A DNA stretch of 59,335 bases from Lactiplantibacillus pingfangensis. GTDB taxonomy: Bacteria; Bacillota; Bacilli; Lactobacillales; Lactobacillaceae. Below, in pieces: positions 1 through 9,350 of this stretch. The notes under the pieces are model-generated. The model did not search any database. It saw only the letters and a list, made by a program, of their open reading frames with translations, and was not told the origin of the DNA. Within the stretch, counting starts at the first letter, position 1, and each line of letters begins with the position of its first letter. The stretch lies in the NCBI RefSeq assembly GCF_005404945.1, contig NZ_BJDG01000021.1:1-59335 (forward strand), read 5' to 3'. A program made the translations under genes and the position numbers.

Positions 1-5
1 TGCAA

Positions 6-65
6 ACGAAAATCAGCCCAATACCTTATCGTCTAACGACTCTAAGATATTGAGCTGATTTTCGT
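6..65. repeat. 12-bp perfect inverted repeat
   Basis: ACGAAAATCAGC at 6-17 is exactly matched by its reverse complement at 54-65, leaving a 36-base loop. The structure overlaps the last codons of the ParB-like gene. It could be a terminator on the minus strand or a scar of an element boundary; no clear T-run is inside the window. Confidence 0.5.
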
Positions 66-1183
66 GAATATATTGGGTCTACTTTTACAAATGGTACACT
101 TTTATTTAACTTATGATTTGAAACATCTTCAGATATTGTATTTTCATGCACTTCGCTACTATTAGTTTGACCATCACCGGCAGATACATCTACACCATTA
201 TTACCAGTTTGATCATCATTTACAGGCATTTCTACACCATTATTACCAGTTTGATCATTATTTACAGGTATTTCTACACCACTATTACCAGTTTGATCAT
301 CATTTACAGGCATTTCTACACCATTATTACCAGTTTGATCATCATTTACAGGTATTTCTACACCACTATTACCAGTTTGATCATCATTTTCTTTAGCATT
401 TTTTTGTTCCAGCCTAGGTATTAGTGCTTCTATATCCTTTTTTTTACCAAAGGTACGTGAAATGGCCATATCTTTTTCATCAGATACTAGTTTGGCTTCA
501 TCCAAAACCCTCTTTATTTTCTCAACTTGCTCACTAGTTGGGCCACTACTACCGACAGCACCAATATACATTTGAATTGCCTTGTTATTTAATATTCTAT
601 CAGCACTTGTGATTCCACCAATATATTCACCTATTGTTTTTCCAAACATATTTTTAAAAAGTGATGTAGCTTTCCCCACATAACTAGCATCTTTCCCCAT
701 AGATCTAGCATAACGACGTGACGATTCTGTGTCCCAAGCCACACGCCCTATTCCATTTTGCATGCCGTCATGGTTTCTAGCCATTATACGCTGTGCTTCG
801 TCTTTGTTAACTATCGTAACCTCAACTTCAGTTGGAACTTTATCTAAATTTGCCTGTTGTAAAACTTTCTTATGCTTTTTACTCAAAAAGCCATACTTAT
901 TTGGATCACTTAGTAAGTTCAATGCTGCTAAACGCCTATTACCTTCATAAACATCATATTCATTTGTATTACCATGTTGAACTGCATATATTGGCTCATT
1001 TTCATCAAAACCCTTATCTGCTATTTCAAGAGCCAAGTTTATCAAATGAGACGAAGCTTGCCGATTCACTTTATACAATTTTTCTACGGCATCAAAATCA
1101 CTAACTGCATCGATTGTTCTTGGATTAGTGGTTAATTGATGTAATTTTTCAATCTTTATATTTTCCCGTTTAGGTTTGCTCAT
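26..1183 (-). CDS. ParB/sulfiredoxin-fold N-terminal domain protein with repeat tract
   Basis: The N-terminal part resembles ParB/Srx-superfamily proteins: it opens with a KIEKLHQLTTNPRT segment and has the motif EGNRRL near residue 80, the characteristic GxRR loop. The middle (to about residue 265) is helical and charged. Residues 266-335 are five tandem 14-residue units of the type NDDQTGN(S/N)GVE(I/M)PV, followed by a decayed sixth and a basic tail. I start at 1183 because GAGGA lies 9 bases upstream; a longer frame to 1246 has no such site. It is AT-rich and neighbours a broken integrase, so it looks like cargo of a degraded mobile element. It is not the housekeeping ParB, which lies at 26.8 kb. 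The function (partition-like, nuclease-like or defence-related) cannot be told from sequence. Confidence 0.75.
   Translation of the reverse strand: MSKPKRENIKIEKLHQLTTNPRTIDAVSDFDAVEKLYKVNRQASSHLINLALEIADKGFDENEPIYAVQHGNTNEYDVYEGNRRLAALNLLSDPNKYGFLSKKHKKVLQQANLDKVPTEVEVTIVNKDEAQRIMARNHDGMQNGIGRVAWDTESSRRYARSMGKDASYVGKATSLFKNMFGKTIGEYIGGITSADRILNNKAIQMYIGAVGSSGPTSEQVEKIKRVLDEAKLVSDEKDMAISRTFGKKKDIEALIPRLEQKNAKENDDQTGNSGVEIPVNDDQTGNNGVEMPVNDDQTGNSGVEIPVNNDQTGNNGVEMPVNDDQTGNNGVDVSAGDGQTNSSEVHENTISEDVSNHKLNKSVPFVKVDPIYSRKSAQYLRVVRR
179..388 (-). repeat. Five in-frame 42-bp tandem repeats
   Basis: Five 42-bp units run without a break inside the ParB-like gene, each coding 14 residues. Units alternate between an SGVEIP form and an NGVEMP form (1 and 3 versus 2 and 4). 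That implies expansion by duplication of an 84-bp double unit. A decayed sixth unit extends to about 137. The length is a multiple of three, so copy number changes keep the frame. Confidence 0.9.
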
Positions 1184-1365
1184 TTTCTTCATTCCTCGAT
1201 TACACTGCACAATATTATTATCTAAAAAACTCTTGCTCCTATACATTTAGATTATATACAACATTCTGTACTGTTATCAACCATCTATCAATAACTACTG
1301 ACTTGTGTAACCTTTTCATACATTACCCATAGTTCAGAAAAAAGAATGGTCGGCAGCAAGCCTAT

Positions 1366-1740
1366 TTAACACTTCTGAGTTATCGCCATGCTAGAATGAC
1401 CAATATTACGTAAAATGTAGACTAACTAGATATATTCTTATCAGCAATCATCAAAGTAGTCAACGTATGCCTAAAAGTATGCATGCTGACCTTAGACTCG
1501 GTCTCTAGCTTTTTCTGTAATTGATGATGCTATGCACTGCCGTTCTGATTCTTGGGTAACCGACTATCCTTATTTAGTAATGGAAAGTGATTAGAGTTAG
1601 CAATTCTATTTCGAAATAAGGCCTTCCAATAATAGTGAATCCACCCCTCTAGGATCTTCATAACCTTAGGTGGAATTGGTATCGTCCGCTTAGTATGTTG
1701 AGTCTTAGATCCTTTTATTATCGCCATTCACACTATTCCG
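1366..1740 (-). pseudogene. Tyrosine recombinase (integrase) remnant, C-terminal half
   Basis: Read on the minus strand, an intact stretch contains KTQHTKRTIPIPPKV, typical of phage/ICE integrases before the catalytic boxes. It is stopped by an amber codon, but the same frame continues with MHTFRHTLTTLM, the H-x-x-R box. After another stop, a shifted frame gives LRNIGHSSMAITQ, the GH box. The catalytic tyrosine region is lost. One nonsense change plus a frameshift make it non-functional. It probably mobilised the element that carried the neighbouring ParB-like gene. Confidence 0.8.
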
Positions 1741-1859
1741 GCGTTTAAAAGCCACGCAATTCTGATCGGATGGTCTTCATTTCATCCAGAATCATGTGAC
1801 TTTTTAGGCTTATATTATCTGCGAGAAACTGATTACTCCAGTATTTTATGCGTAAACAA

Positions 1860-1908
1860 AATTGGCTAGTAGGTTCCCGATAAAATGTCGAGGACACGCT
1901 AGCCAATT
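1860..1908. repeat. Inverted repeat, 10-bp arms
   Basis: AATTGGCTAG at 1860-1869 and CTAGCCAATT at 1899-1908 are exact reverse complements, separated by 29 bases that can partly extend the stem. It lies between the integrase remnant and a broken small gene. A terminator or an old attachment/recombination site are both possible; no T-run favours the second. Confidence 0.45.
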
Positions 1909-1977
1909 ATTGGATTAAACATTCACTTCAATTTTAAAGCTCATTTTAGTCGCAAAAAATTAGTGAAATTCTTCTAT

Positions 1978-2152
1978 TTACTTAGCACCCAGGTGATTCT
2001 CATCCAGCATATATTGGAATTTAACCATACTGCTTGCTTTAAACAGTCCTTGCCCTACTACTTTCATTGACCATTACAACAAAGTAATTGTCCTCTTTGT
2101 TGTAACTCCAAATAGTGCATGCCCGTAAATCCATTCTTGTAGAGCAAACCAA
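1978..2152 (-). pseudogene. Broken paralogue of the 82-residue protein at 6582-6830
   Basis: Minus-strand translation in three shifted frames recovers LIGL-YKNGF-G, then NYFVVMVNES, then GLFKASSMVKFQYMLDENH-GAK and a stop. These match in order the segments KLIGLFRKNGFKG, SYFVVMADEN and GLFKAD..EFQYMLDENHAVAK of the intact gene 4.5 kb away. At least two frameshifts separate them and the start is lost. It ends just before the stop of the beta-glucosidase gene. Confidence 0.8.
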
Positions 2153-3640
<1,488 letters not shown>

Positions 3641-3684
3641 TCAATGTGCCTCCATTCTACCTAGCGTACTATCATCAACTATGT

Positions 3685-4440
3685 TTATACTGGTTGCTGT
3701 GCTGGTCGAATCAAAACTTCGCTCACAACGACGTGCTTAGGTTGATCGATTGCATACAAGACTGCTTTGGCAACATCTTCAGGACTAATAGCTAAACCAC
3801 TTTCCTCCGGGGAATCAAACAGTGTTTCAATATTTTTTTGAAAAGCCGCGTCACGAACACTATTAACCAATTCAGTCTTCACGGCCCCTGGTGAAATAAT
3901 CGTGGACCGAATACCATCAGCATTTTCTTCCTGTCGCAAGCCTTCCATAATTGCACGTACGGCAAATTTTGTGCCGTTATAGACTGCTGATCCAGGATAA
4001 ACAACATGACCAGCAACTGAATCAGTCGCAATAATCAGGCCATCATGCTGCTTCTTAAAAATCGGTAACGCTTCGCCGATACCATTCAGAACACCCATAA
4101 TATTGGTCTCAATCGCTAACTGCCACCCGTCATAATCCCGACTGCTTAGCAATCCTTGTGGCATAACACCGGCGTTGTTATACAAAACATCCACATGCCC
4201 AAATCTTTGAACTGCAACATCCAACAAAGCAGCAACTTCGCTTCTTTTAGTGACATCCGTCGCTTTAAAAGCAACTTCACCAGCCTCATCCTTAAGTTCA
4301 TCGGCAATTTCAGCTAGACGCTCAACTCGGCGAGCACCTAAGACAACCTTGGCACCCTGTTCAACTAATAATCGCGCTGTCGCTCTCCCAATACCTGACG
4401 AGGCACCAGTAATAACGACAACTTTATTTTTAATGCTCAT
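3685..4440 (-). CDS. Short-chain dehydrogenase/reductase
   Basis: A classical SDR of 251 residues. The NAD(P)-binding TGASSGIG lies at residues 11-18 and the structural NNAG near 89. The catalytic serine is around 140 (ATDSVAG), and YNGTK near 155 supplies the catalytic Tyr and Lys. GARR after the second beta strand suggests NADP(H) preference. The substrate cannot be told. It lies downstream of the ferritin-like and SnoaL-like genes on the same strand, though 316 bases separate them, and a divergent TetR regulator starts the cluster. Confidence 0.9.
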   Translation of the reverse strand: MSIKNKVVVITGASSGIGRATARLLVEQGAKVVLGARRVERLAEIADELKDEAGEVAFKATDVTKRSEVAALLDVAVQRFGHVDVLYNNAGVMPQGLLSSRDYDGWQLAIETNIMGVLNGIGEALPIFKKQHDGLIIATDSVAGHVVYPGSAVYNGTKFAVRAIMEGLRQEENADGIRSTIISPGAVKTELVNSVRDAAFQKNIETLFDSPEESGLAISPEDVAKAVLYAIDQPKHVVVSEVLIRPAQQPV

Positions 4441-4756
4441 ATTTTTAGCTCCTTACTGAGATTAATCCAGTTTAATTATTGTTCGTCAATTCCAATCAAA
4501 ATCACAGTGCTTCCAACCATACAGCGCTAAAGTACAGTCGCTTTAACTTTCTATACATTGAGAATAATGCCTAGCAGCAAGTATGTCCAATGCTTAAACC
4601 AAATCCATTGCTATGCTTTTATTCTATATATGAGCAACGGGTTACGGCTACGTCTGAAAACAACTTGCCCCACTAACAACTACAATCTTCACTTAAACAA
4701 ATGCAGGACCAACTTATCTTTTAGGCGGAGAAAAACAGTATTCAAAATATTCAGTA
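4441..4756. other. Intergenic stretch without a recognised gene
   Basis: This AT-rich 316-base gap separates the SDR gene from the SnoaL-like gene on the same strand. It should carry the SDR promoter. I see no convincing hairpin with a T-run, no repeat-family member and no ribosome-site-linked small frame here. Confidence 0.5.
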
Positions 4757-5197
4757 TTAATCCGTTGATAATGCTTTACTATTCACAATCACATAGTAGG
4801 CCACCCGCTGGCTAATTCTCCACGACTTATTAACTTTGACATAAGTATCTTGATACTTAACACTATAATCTGTTAAAACTTCTTGACCTTCACTATTCAC
4901 ACGAACCATTTTCATTTGTGAGTACAAAGTACCCGTTGCACCTGCTCGGTTAAAATCAACAATGTGCTGGCCATCCAAACTAAAATAACGGTTTACTTCA
5001 GTAGCGTGGGTCTTAAATTCCTGGATCAACTTTTCCCGTCCAACCGTCTCCACAACCATCTGGTCGCCAAAGTAAACTTGATAATTAACATCTGAAGTCA
5101 TCAATTCTAACTGTTCTTCCGTCCGCTTTTCATCACCCAGTACAGTCCACCGATTGACTAATTTATCCAAACTGATTTTTTCTTCGAAATTTTTCAT
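4757..5197 (-). CDS. SnoaL-like / NTF2-fold protein
   Basis: A soluble protein of 146 residues with the sequence pattern of the NTF2-like (SnoaL, ketosteroid-isomerase-like) superfamily. It has an N-terminal helix with NRWTVLGDEKRTEEQLELM, then alternating strands, and ends with the SWRISQRVAYYV strand usual for the fold. Members are enzymes or ligand-binding proteins; no active-site assignment is possible. Start supported by GGAGG upstream. It follows the ferritin-like gene by 10 bases and is surely co-transcribed with it; the TetR regulator at 5795 is the likely controller. Confidence 0.75.
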   Translation of the reverse strand: MKNFEEKISLDKLVNRWTVLGDEKRTEEQLELMTSDVNYQVYFGDQMVVETVGREKLIQEFKTHATEVNRYFSLDGQHIVDFNRAGATGTLYSQMKMVRVNSEGQEVLTDYSVKYQDTYVKVNKSWRISQRVAYYVIVNSKALSTD

Positions 5198-5207
5198 GGA
5201 ATACCTC

Positions 5208-5594
5208 CTATTTCTGTGCTAATTGTTCCAATAAATTACCATGTGCTTTTTCTTGCTGAGCAACTGCGGCCAAAGTCGGAAATTGATCAACCAATGCTTC
5301 ATATTTTTGGGCCGTATCAAATTGTCCCTTGGCAGTCATTTCGAGTACTTTTTTCATTCCAAGTAGTGCTTTCATAACGCCCATCATTTTTCCAATGACC
5401 CCATTGCCTTTAACCACTGTCTTAGTTAATTTTTGTAACGCTTGACTGTGCGCATATTCCTCATTTGAGATTTGCAGTAATTTTTGAGTGATTTGTGGAT
5501 CATTCGCAATCTTTGCCAATTGCCGATAGATCTGTACACCAACTAATTCGCCCTTTTGTAGTCCAATTAATTTTTTCAAACTTTCGTTACCCAA
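5208..5594 (-). CDS. Ferritin-like (rubrerythrin-fold) protein
   Basis: A 128-residue helical protein with the spaced carboxylate/histidine pattern of ferritin-like diiron proteins: GELVGVQIYRQL, then NEEYAHSQ (E-x-x-H) and a final EKAHGNLL (E-x-x-H). This suggests iron or redox handling, or an orphan member that keeps the metal ligands. The start is TTG, with AGGAGG about 10 bases upstream. It heads the minus-strand operon divergent from the TetR gene, and the shared 200-bp region carries an inverted-repeat operator candidate. Confidence 0.75.
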   Translation of the reverse strand: MGNESLKKLIGLQKGELVGVQIYRQLAKIANDPQITQKLLQISNEEYAHSQALQKLTKTVVKGNGVIGKMMGVMKALLGMKKVLEMTAKGQFDTAQKYEALVDQFPTLAAVAQQEKAHGNLLEQLAQK

Positions 5595-5621
5595 GTTAAG
5601 TCATCCTCCTATAAGTTGTTA

Positions 5622-5682
5622 TGTCAGCTAAAATCAATTTCCTAAGCACTTAAGATGAGTCTATTAAAACTCTTAGCTGACA
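5622..5682. promoter_or_regulatory. Candidate TetR operator pair in divergent promoter
   Basis: TGTCAGCTAA at 5622-5631 is matched by its exact reverse complement TTAGCTGACA at 5673-5682. The second arm overlaps CTGACA, a plausible -35 box with TATAAA 19 bases downstream, reading toward the TetR gene. Position between divergent transcripts fits autoregulation and control of the ferritin-like operon. This is inference. Confidence 0.5.
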
Positions 5683-5794
5683 TTTTGTCAATTAGAATGT
5701 TTATAAAAATCTGAAAGTCAGTTATCGAGTTGCTTTTTTAGCTTTTTTAGCGTTGAATAGACTTATCTGATTTTAACCAAGGAGGTCGTTTGCC

Positions 5795-6442
5795 ATGGCT
5801 TTTCAACGTGCCCGATCAAAAGAACAGGTTGAGGCAAGAAAGCACGCTATAATTTTATCCGCAGCAAAGGTGTATCAGGAACTCGGCTATGAAGGCTTGA
5901 GTTTCGCCAGCATCGCCAGTCATACCGATTTTACTCGTCCCACTATCTATAATTATTTTGAAACTAAAGAAGAAATATTAATTTTGATTCTAATTAATGA
6001 TCTTGCAGAATGGTGTAAAGATTTCAATAATCAGTTTATTTTGAATCATATTTACTCAATTAAAGATGTGGGAACTATCTGGACCAAATGCCTGATGCAA
6101 CATGAGCGGATGATTGAATTACACTCAATTTTGTTTACGATTATCGCCAAAAATGTTTCCTCAGAATATCTGACTAAATTCGAACAAGCTTCCAAGAATG
6201 CCCGTCAGCAGATGGCTGCAACCTTAGCCGAACTATTTCCCAACGCAAGTGAACCAGCACTAATTAGCTTTACGTTCTCAGCACTATCGTTAGCACTGGG
6301 CGAATTTCCAGTGGCGAAGGTTAGCGACTTAAATCAGAAAAACTTTTCATTTGAAGAAATCGGGATTGACTTTAAAAATAGTTATCAGGATGCGATTTAC
6401 CTCTTGTTGTACGGATTAGAGCATAATATTTCGACGGACTAA
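5795..6442 (+). CDS. TetR/AcrR family transcriptional regulator
   Basis: The N-terminal 60 residues form a TetR-type helix-turn-helix, with the recognition region TRPTIYNYFETKEEIL. The remaining 150 residues are a divergent ligand-binding helical domain. Length 215 is normal. AAGGAGG precedes the ATG by 8 bases. It is transcribed away from the ferritin-like/SnoaL-like/SDR genes and probably represses them and itself through the inverted repeat in the gap. Ligand unknown. Confidence 0.9.
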   Translation: MAFQRARSKEQVEARKHAIILSAAKVYQELGYEGLSFASIASHTDFTRPTIYNYFETKEEILILILINDLAEWCKDFNNQFILNHIYSIKDVGTIWTKCLMQHERMIELHSILFTIIAKNVSSEYLTKFEQASKNARQQMAATLAELFPNASEPALISFTFSALSLALGEFPVAKVSDLNQKNFSFEEIGIDFKNSYQDAIYLLLYGLEHNISTD

Positions 6443-6480
6443 TTTGTCTGAAAATCTTACTTAATTTGTCCATTTATTGC

Positions 6481-6516
6481 AAAAGGACCTCTGGAAAATG
6501 ATCCAGAGGTCCTTTT
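6481..6516. terminator. Bidirectional rho-independent terminator
   Basis: A perfect 15-bp stem (AAAAGGACCTCTGGA and its complement) with a 6-base loop, A-run before and T-run after. It ends the TetR transcript and the convergent 82-residue gene transcript. Confidence 0.9.
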
Positions 6517-6581
6517 GGCATTTATATGATTGCATCTTTCACTAAGGATGTCCACAGCCATCCTTCTAAAATTAATTCTAT

Positions 6582-6830
6582 TTACTTCGCAACCGCGTGG
6601 TTCTCATCCAACATATACTGAAATTCAATCGTCCCACTTAACAAGTCGGCTTTAAATAACCCTTGCGTCCCATTATTTTCATCAGCCATCACAACGAAGT
6701 AACTAGCTCCTTCATCAACGACGTGTTGGAAACTAACGTATTCACCCTTAAAACCGTTCTTTCGGAATAAACCAATCAATTTAACCATTTCGCGTTGTGT
6801 AACTTCGTTTGCGTTTGTTGCTTCACTCAT
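6582..6830 (-). CDS. Conserved small hypothetical protein, 82 residues
   Basis: Not recognised. An acidic soluble protein with alternating helix/strand character and segments KLIGLFRKNGFKGEY and EFQYMLDENHAVAK. No signal peptide or metal motif. A decayed second copy lies at 1978-2152, which shows the family was duplicated in this genome. That both copies retain YFVVM and LDENH suggests these are the conserved core. It stands alone between a bidirectional terminator and the 71-residue gene. Confidence 0.7.
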   Translation of the reverse strand: MSEATNANEVTQREMVKLIGLFRKNGFKGEYVSFQHVVDEGASYFVVMADENNGTQGLFKADLLSGTIEFQYMLDENHAVAK

Positions 6831-6969
6831 ATATTTAAATACCCCTATCGATTCTCTTAATCTTACTGTCTAAACTTATGCCAATACTAACCCGTGGGCA
6901 GTACGGGGACGACGGGAGTCATTTTCACCTCACGCGCAGTCCCCTGAAACTTTAATCGCTAGTGACTAA

Positions 6970-7185
6970 TTAGTGACCACTACCAGCCTTCAACTCCGCT
7001 AACTTTTCTTCAATCAACTGATTAGCAATGCCAAACGCCTTCAAGCGCCGTTTAGCCAATGTCATCTGGGACTTATAACGTGATGGCTCATCTTTAGCTT
7101 CAAAAGTCTTCACCACTTCACGGATTTTATGCAAAGTGGAATCAATCTGGCGTTTAGCTTCTACTAATTCTGCTTCATCATACAT
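6970..7185 (-). CDS. Small charged helical hypothetical protein, 71 residues
   Basis: Not recognised. Nearly all residues fit a long amphipathic helix with Lys/Glu-rich heptad-like spacing (EAKRQIDSTLHKIREVV, then MTLAKRRLKAFGIANQLIEEKL). A coiled coil or small DNA/ribosome-associated protein is possible. AGGAGGG precedes the ATG. The upstream 190 bp, shared with the gpmA 3' end, is duplicated in inverted orientation at 42.2 kb. Confidence 0.7.
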   Translation of the reverse strand: MYDEAELVEAKRQIDSTLHKIREVVKTFEAKDEPSRYKSQMTLAKRRLKAFGIANQLIEEKLAELKAGSGH

Positions 7186-7187
7186 GC

Positions 7188-7376
7188 AAAGCCCTCCTAA
7201 TTTTCAGAAAGTTAACAAACTAAATTGAAAGTGGCAGTGCCCATTTAGCGTCCGTTTGCTGTCATTAATTGCCAAACTCATCCTAAGTTATCACAACTTA
7301 GCCGAATTTAGCGCCATAAAAAAGCGCCCCCACGAATGCGGACGCTTCTTCTAAAATCAGTAAATAATCACGCTGA
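7188..7376 (-). repeat. Intergenic segment duplicated in inverted orientation at 42231-42419
   Basis: This gap between gpmA and the 71-residue gene recurs, about four-fifths identical by eye, as its reverse complement at 42.2 kb. The match runs from just after the gpmA stop to the ribosome site of the small gene and includes the gpmA terminator hairpin. Confidence 0.8.
7318..7347 (-). terminator. gpmA terminator
   Basis: On the minus strand, AAGCGTCC and GGGGGCGCTT form a stem around GCATTCGT followed by a run of T. It lies about 30 bases after the gpmA stop. Confidence 0.85.
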
Positions 7377-8069
7377 TTATTTGCCTAACTTTTCTTTGCC
7401 TAAGACGTTTAATTTTTCATCAAAGTCATAAACAACTGGTTCACCAGTAGCCATTTCAAGGTTCATGATATCATCATCGGAGATGTTTTCAATGTACTTC
7501 GAAAGGGCACGTAATGAGTTACCATGGGCTGCGATGATGACGTTCTTGCCATCAAGCAACTTTGGCGCAATCTGGTCTTCCCAGAATGGCATAACCCGTT
7601 CCAAGGTAACCTTCAAGTTTTCGCCACCAGGGACGATGTTAGGGTCTAAGTCAGCATAACGACGATCGTTAACAGCTGAACCTTCATCATCAGCACTCAA
7701 TAATGGCGGTAAAACGTCATATGAACGACGCCAGATATGAACTTGATCGTCACCGTATTTTTCAGCGGTTTCCTTCTTGTTCAAACCTTGTAAGGCACCA
7801 TAATGACGTTCGTTTAAGCGCCAAGTCTTGGTTTCAGGAATCCAAAGTTGGTCAGATTCTTCCAAAACGTAGTGCAATGTCTTGATGGCACGAGTCAAAA
7901 CTGAAGTAAAGGCATAATCAAACTTCAAGCCAGCTTCGGCAACTTTCTTACCAGCAGCCTTAGCTTCTTCAACACCCTTTTCACTTAAATCAACGTCAAC
8001 CCAACCCGTAAATTGGTTTGACAGGTTCCATTCACTTTGACCGTGACGAATCAATACTAATTTTGCCAT
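7377..8069 (-). CDS. gpmA: 2,3-bisphosphoglycerate-dependent phosphoglycerate mutase
   Basis: Interconverts 3- and 2-phosphoglycerate in glycolysis. The N-terminal [10 protein letters not shown] supplies the phosphorylated histidine (His9). [13 protein letters not shown] and the late [12 protein letters not shown] histidine complete the active site. At 230 residues it is the standard dPGM length. It is monocistronic, with GAGGT upstream and its own terminator. Confidence 0.97.
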   Translation of the reverse strand: MAKLVLIRHGQSEWNLSNQFTGWVDVDLSEKGVEEAKAAGKKVAEAGLKFDYAFTSVLTRAIKTLHYVLEESDQLWIPETKTWRLNERHYGALQGLNKKETAEKYGDDQVHIWRRSYDVLPPLLSADDEGSAVNDRRYADLDPNIVPGGENLKVTLERVMPFWEDQIAPKLLDGKNVIIAAHGNSLRALSKYIENISDDDIMNLEMATGEPVVYDFDEKLNVLGKEKLGK

Positions 8070-8141
8070 AGCAGTTAATGACCTCTTTCATTTATTATTT
8101 ACTCCACTCATTTTACACTGAAACGCCGAAAAATCAAAATA

Positions 8142-9218
8142 TTATCGGGGGTTATTTCCCGAATCATGGTCAGAATTTAAACTTTTTTTCAAATGAATTT
8201 TTGGTTTGAGACCATGAACCGGTTTCACGCCAATAATATCCAAAATAAAGTTAAATATTGGCACCCCGACAATCAGGCCCCAAACCCCAAATAGTCGTTC
8301 GCTCACCAGTAACACGACAAACGTATAAAAGACCGGTAACTCGGTGCGGCTCGCCATAAATTTAGGATTCAACACATAAGCTTCCAACGTGTGCACGATG
8401 GCGATCATGATCACCATATACACCACATACCGGAACCCACCGACTGAATAAGCAATCAAACTCAATGGTACTAGTGAAATAATGACTCCAGCCACTGGAA
8501 TTAAGCTCAATAGAAAAATCATCAAGCCTAAGCTGATCAATTGTGGCATATGTAAAAAAGCCATAAAAATCACTGTAATCACGGTATTCACAATCGCAAT
8601 TAAAAATTGGGCTTCCAAAACCACCCCAAAGCTATTGACGAACTTCTGTGCAAAAAAGTAAACATCTTGGAAAAACCAGCCAAAGGTACTTGTCAGGAAG
8701 CGTTTTGAGAAACGTTTCATTTGACGTTCTTCAACGGTAAAGAAAAAGCTCAATATAAACGACAGGAAGAACGTCAGACCCATATTACCAATATTTGTAA
8801 TGTATTTGAAAACAACCGAAATACCAGTTTTAAACTGCTTTAGAATCTCAGATTCTTGGAAATAATTCGTGACCCACGATAAAAATTCGTTCGTATCATG
8901 CGATGGATCTTGATAGAATCGATAGACTGATTCAAAGGTTGAAAAGGTTTGTTTAATCAACTGAGGCAAATACGTGGTGACCGCAAAGTACATCCCTAAA
9001 ACGACCAACGCATACACCGTGATCACAATCACAGCACTCGGAATCTTCACCCATCGTTGCACGAATCGGACTAAGCGCGTCACTAAAAAGGTGAAAATGA
9101 ACGTTAACAAAATAATACTCAACATGCTTGAAGCTAAATACAACCCCACACAAATTAGCAATAAGACGCAAGCTCGCCGTAGCCGCACGTTGTGGACAAA
9201 TCGTGACCAAAATTCCAA
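8142..9218 (-). CDS. AI-2E family transporter (PF01594-type permease)
   Basis: A 358-residue polytopic membrane protein with the family pattern: two N-terminal membrane helices, a long central extracytoplasmic/soluble stretch (about residues 75-140), then five or so helices including LIPVAGVIISLVPLSLIA and the ending GLIVGVPIFNFILDIIG. Family members have been linked to autoinducer-2 export and to Na+/H+ antiport; the substrate here is unknown. The start is TTG with GAGGGAG about 10 bases upstream. It stands alone. Confidence 0.88.
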   Translation of the reverse strand: MEFWSRFVHNVRLRRACVLLLICVGLYLASSMLSIILLTFIFTFLVTRLVRFVQRWVKIPSAVIVITVYALVVLGMYFAVTTYLPQLIKQTFSTFESVYRFYQDPSHDTNEFLSWVTNYFQESEILKQFKTGISVVFKYITNIGNMGLTFFLSFILSFFFTVEERQMKRFSKRFLTSTFGWFFQDVYFFAQKFVNSFGVVLEAQFLIAIVNTVITVIFMAFLHMPQLISLGLMIFLLSLIPVAGVIISLVPLSLIAYSVGGFRYVVYMVIMIAIVHTLEAYVLNPKFMASRTELPVFYTFVVLLVSERLFGVWGLIVGVPIFNFILDIIGVKPVHGLKPKIHLKKSLNSDHDSGNNPR

Positions 9219-9303
9219 GCAACATCCACTCCCTCTACTATCCTTACATCCATTCTAACTGAAACGGTCGCAATAAACATGAAAAGTCCGTCATTATTAC
9301 GCA

Positions 9304-9340
9304 AAAAACGTGTAAAGCTATCGCTAGCCTTACACGTTTT
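9304..9340 (-). terminator. Terminator of the ROK gene
   Basis: AAACGTGTAA and TTACACGTTT pair around an inner GCTA/TAGC stem, with Ts following on the minus strand. It sits just after the ROK-gene stop. Confidence 0.85.
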
Positions 9341-9350
9341 ATAAGCGTCT

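Noticed and set aside
179-388. CRISPR array
   Set aside because: Units are contiguous, in frame and coding; there are no unique spacers and no cas genes.
146-424. Plus-strand frame of 92 residues full of Ile/Tyr repeats
   Set aside because: It is the antisense shadow of the 42-bp repeat tract in the ParB-like gene and has no ribosome site.
4558-4815. Plus-strand frame of 85 residues in the SDR/SnoaL gap
   Set aside because: No ribosome site, overlaps the SnoaL-like gene end antisense, unlikely residue composition.
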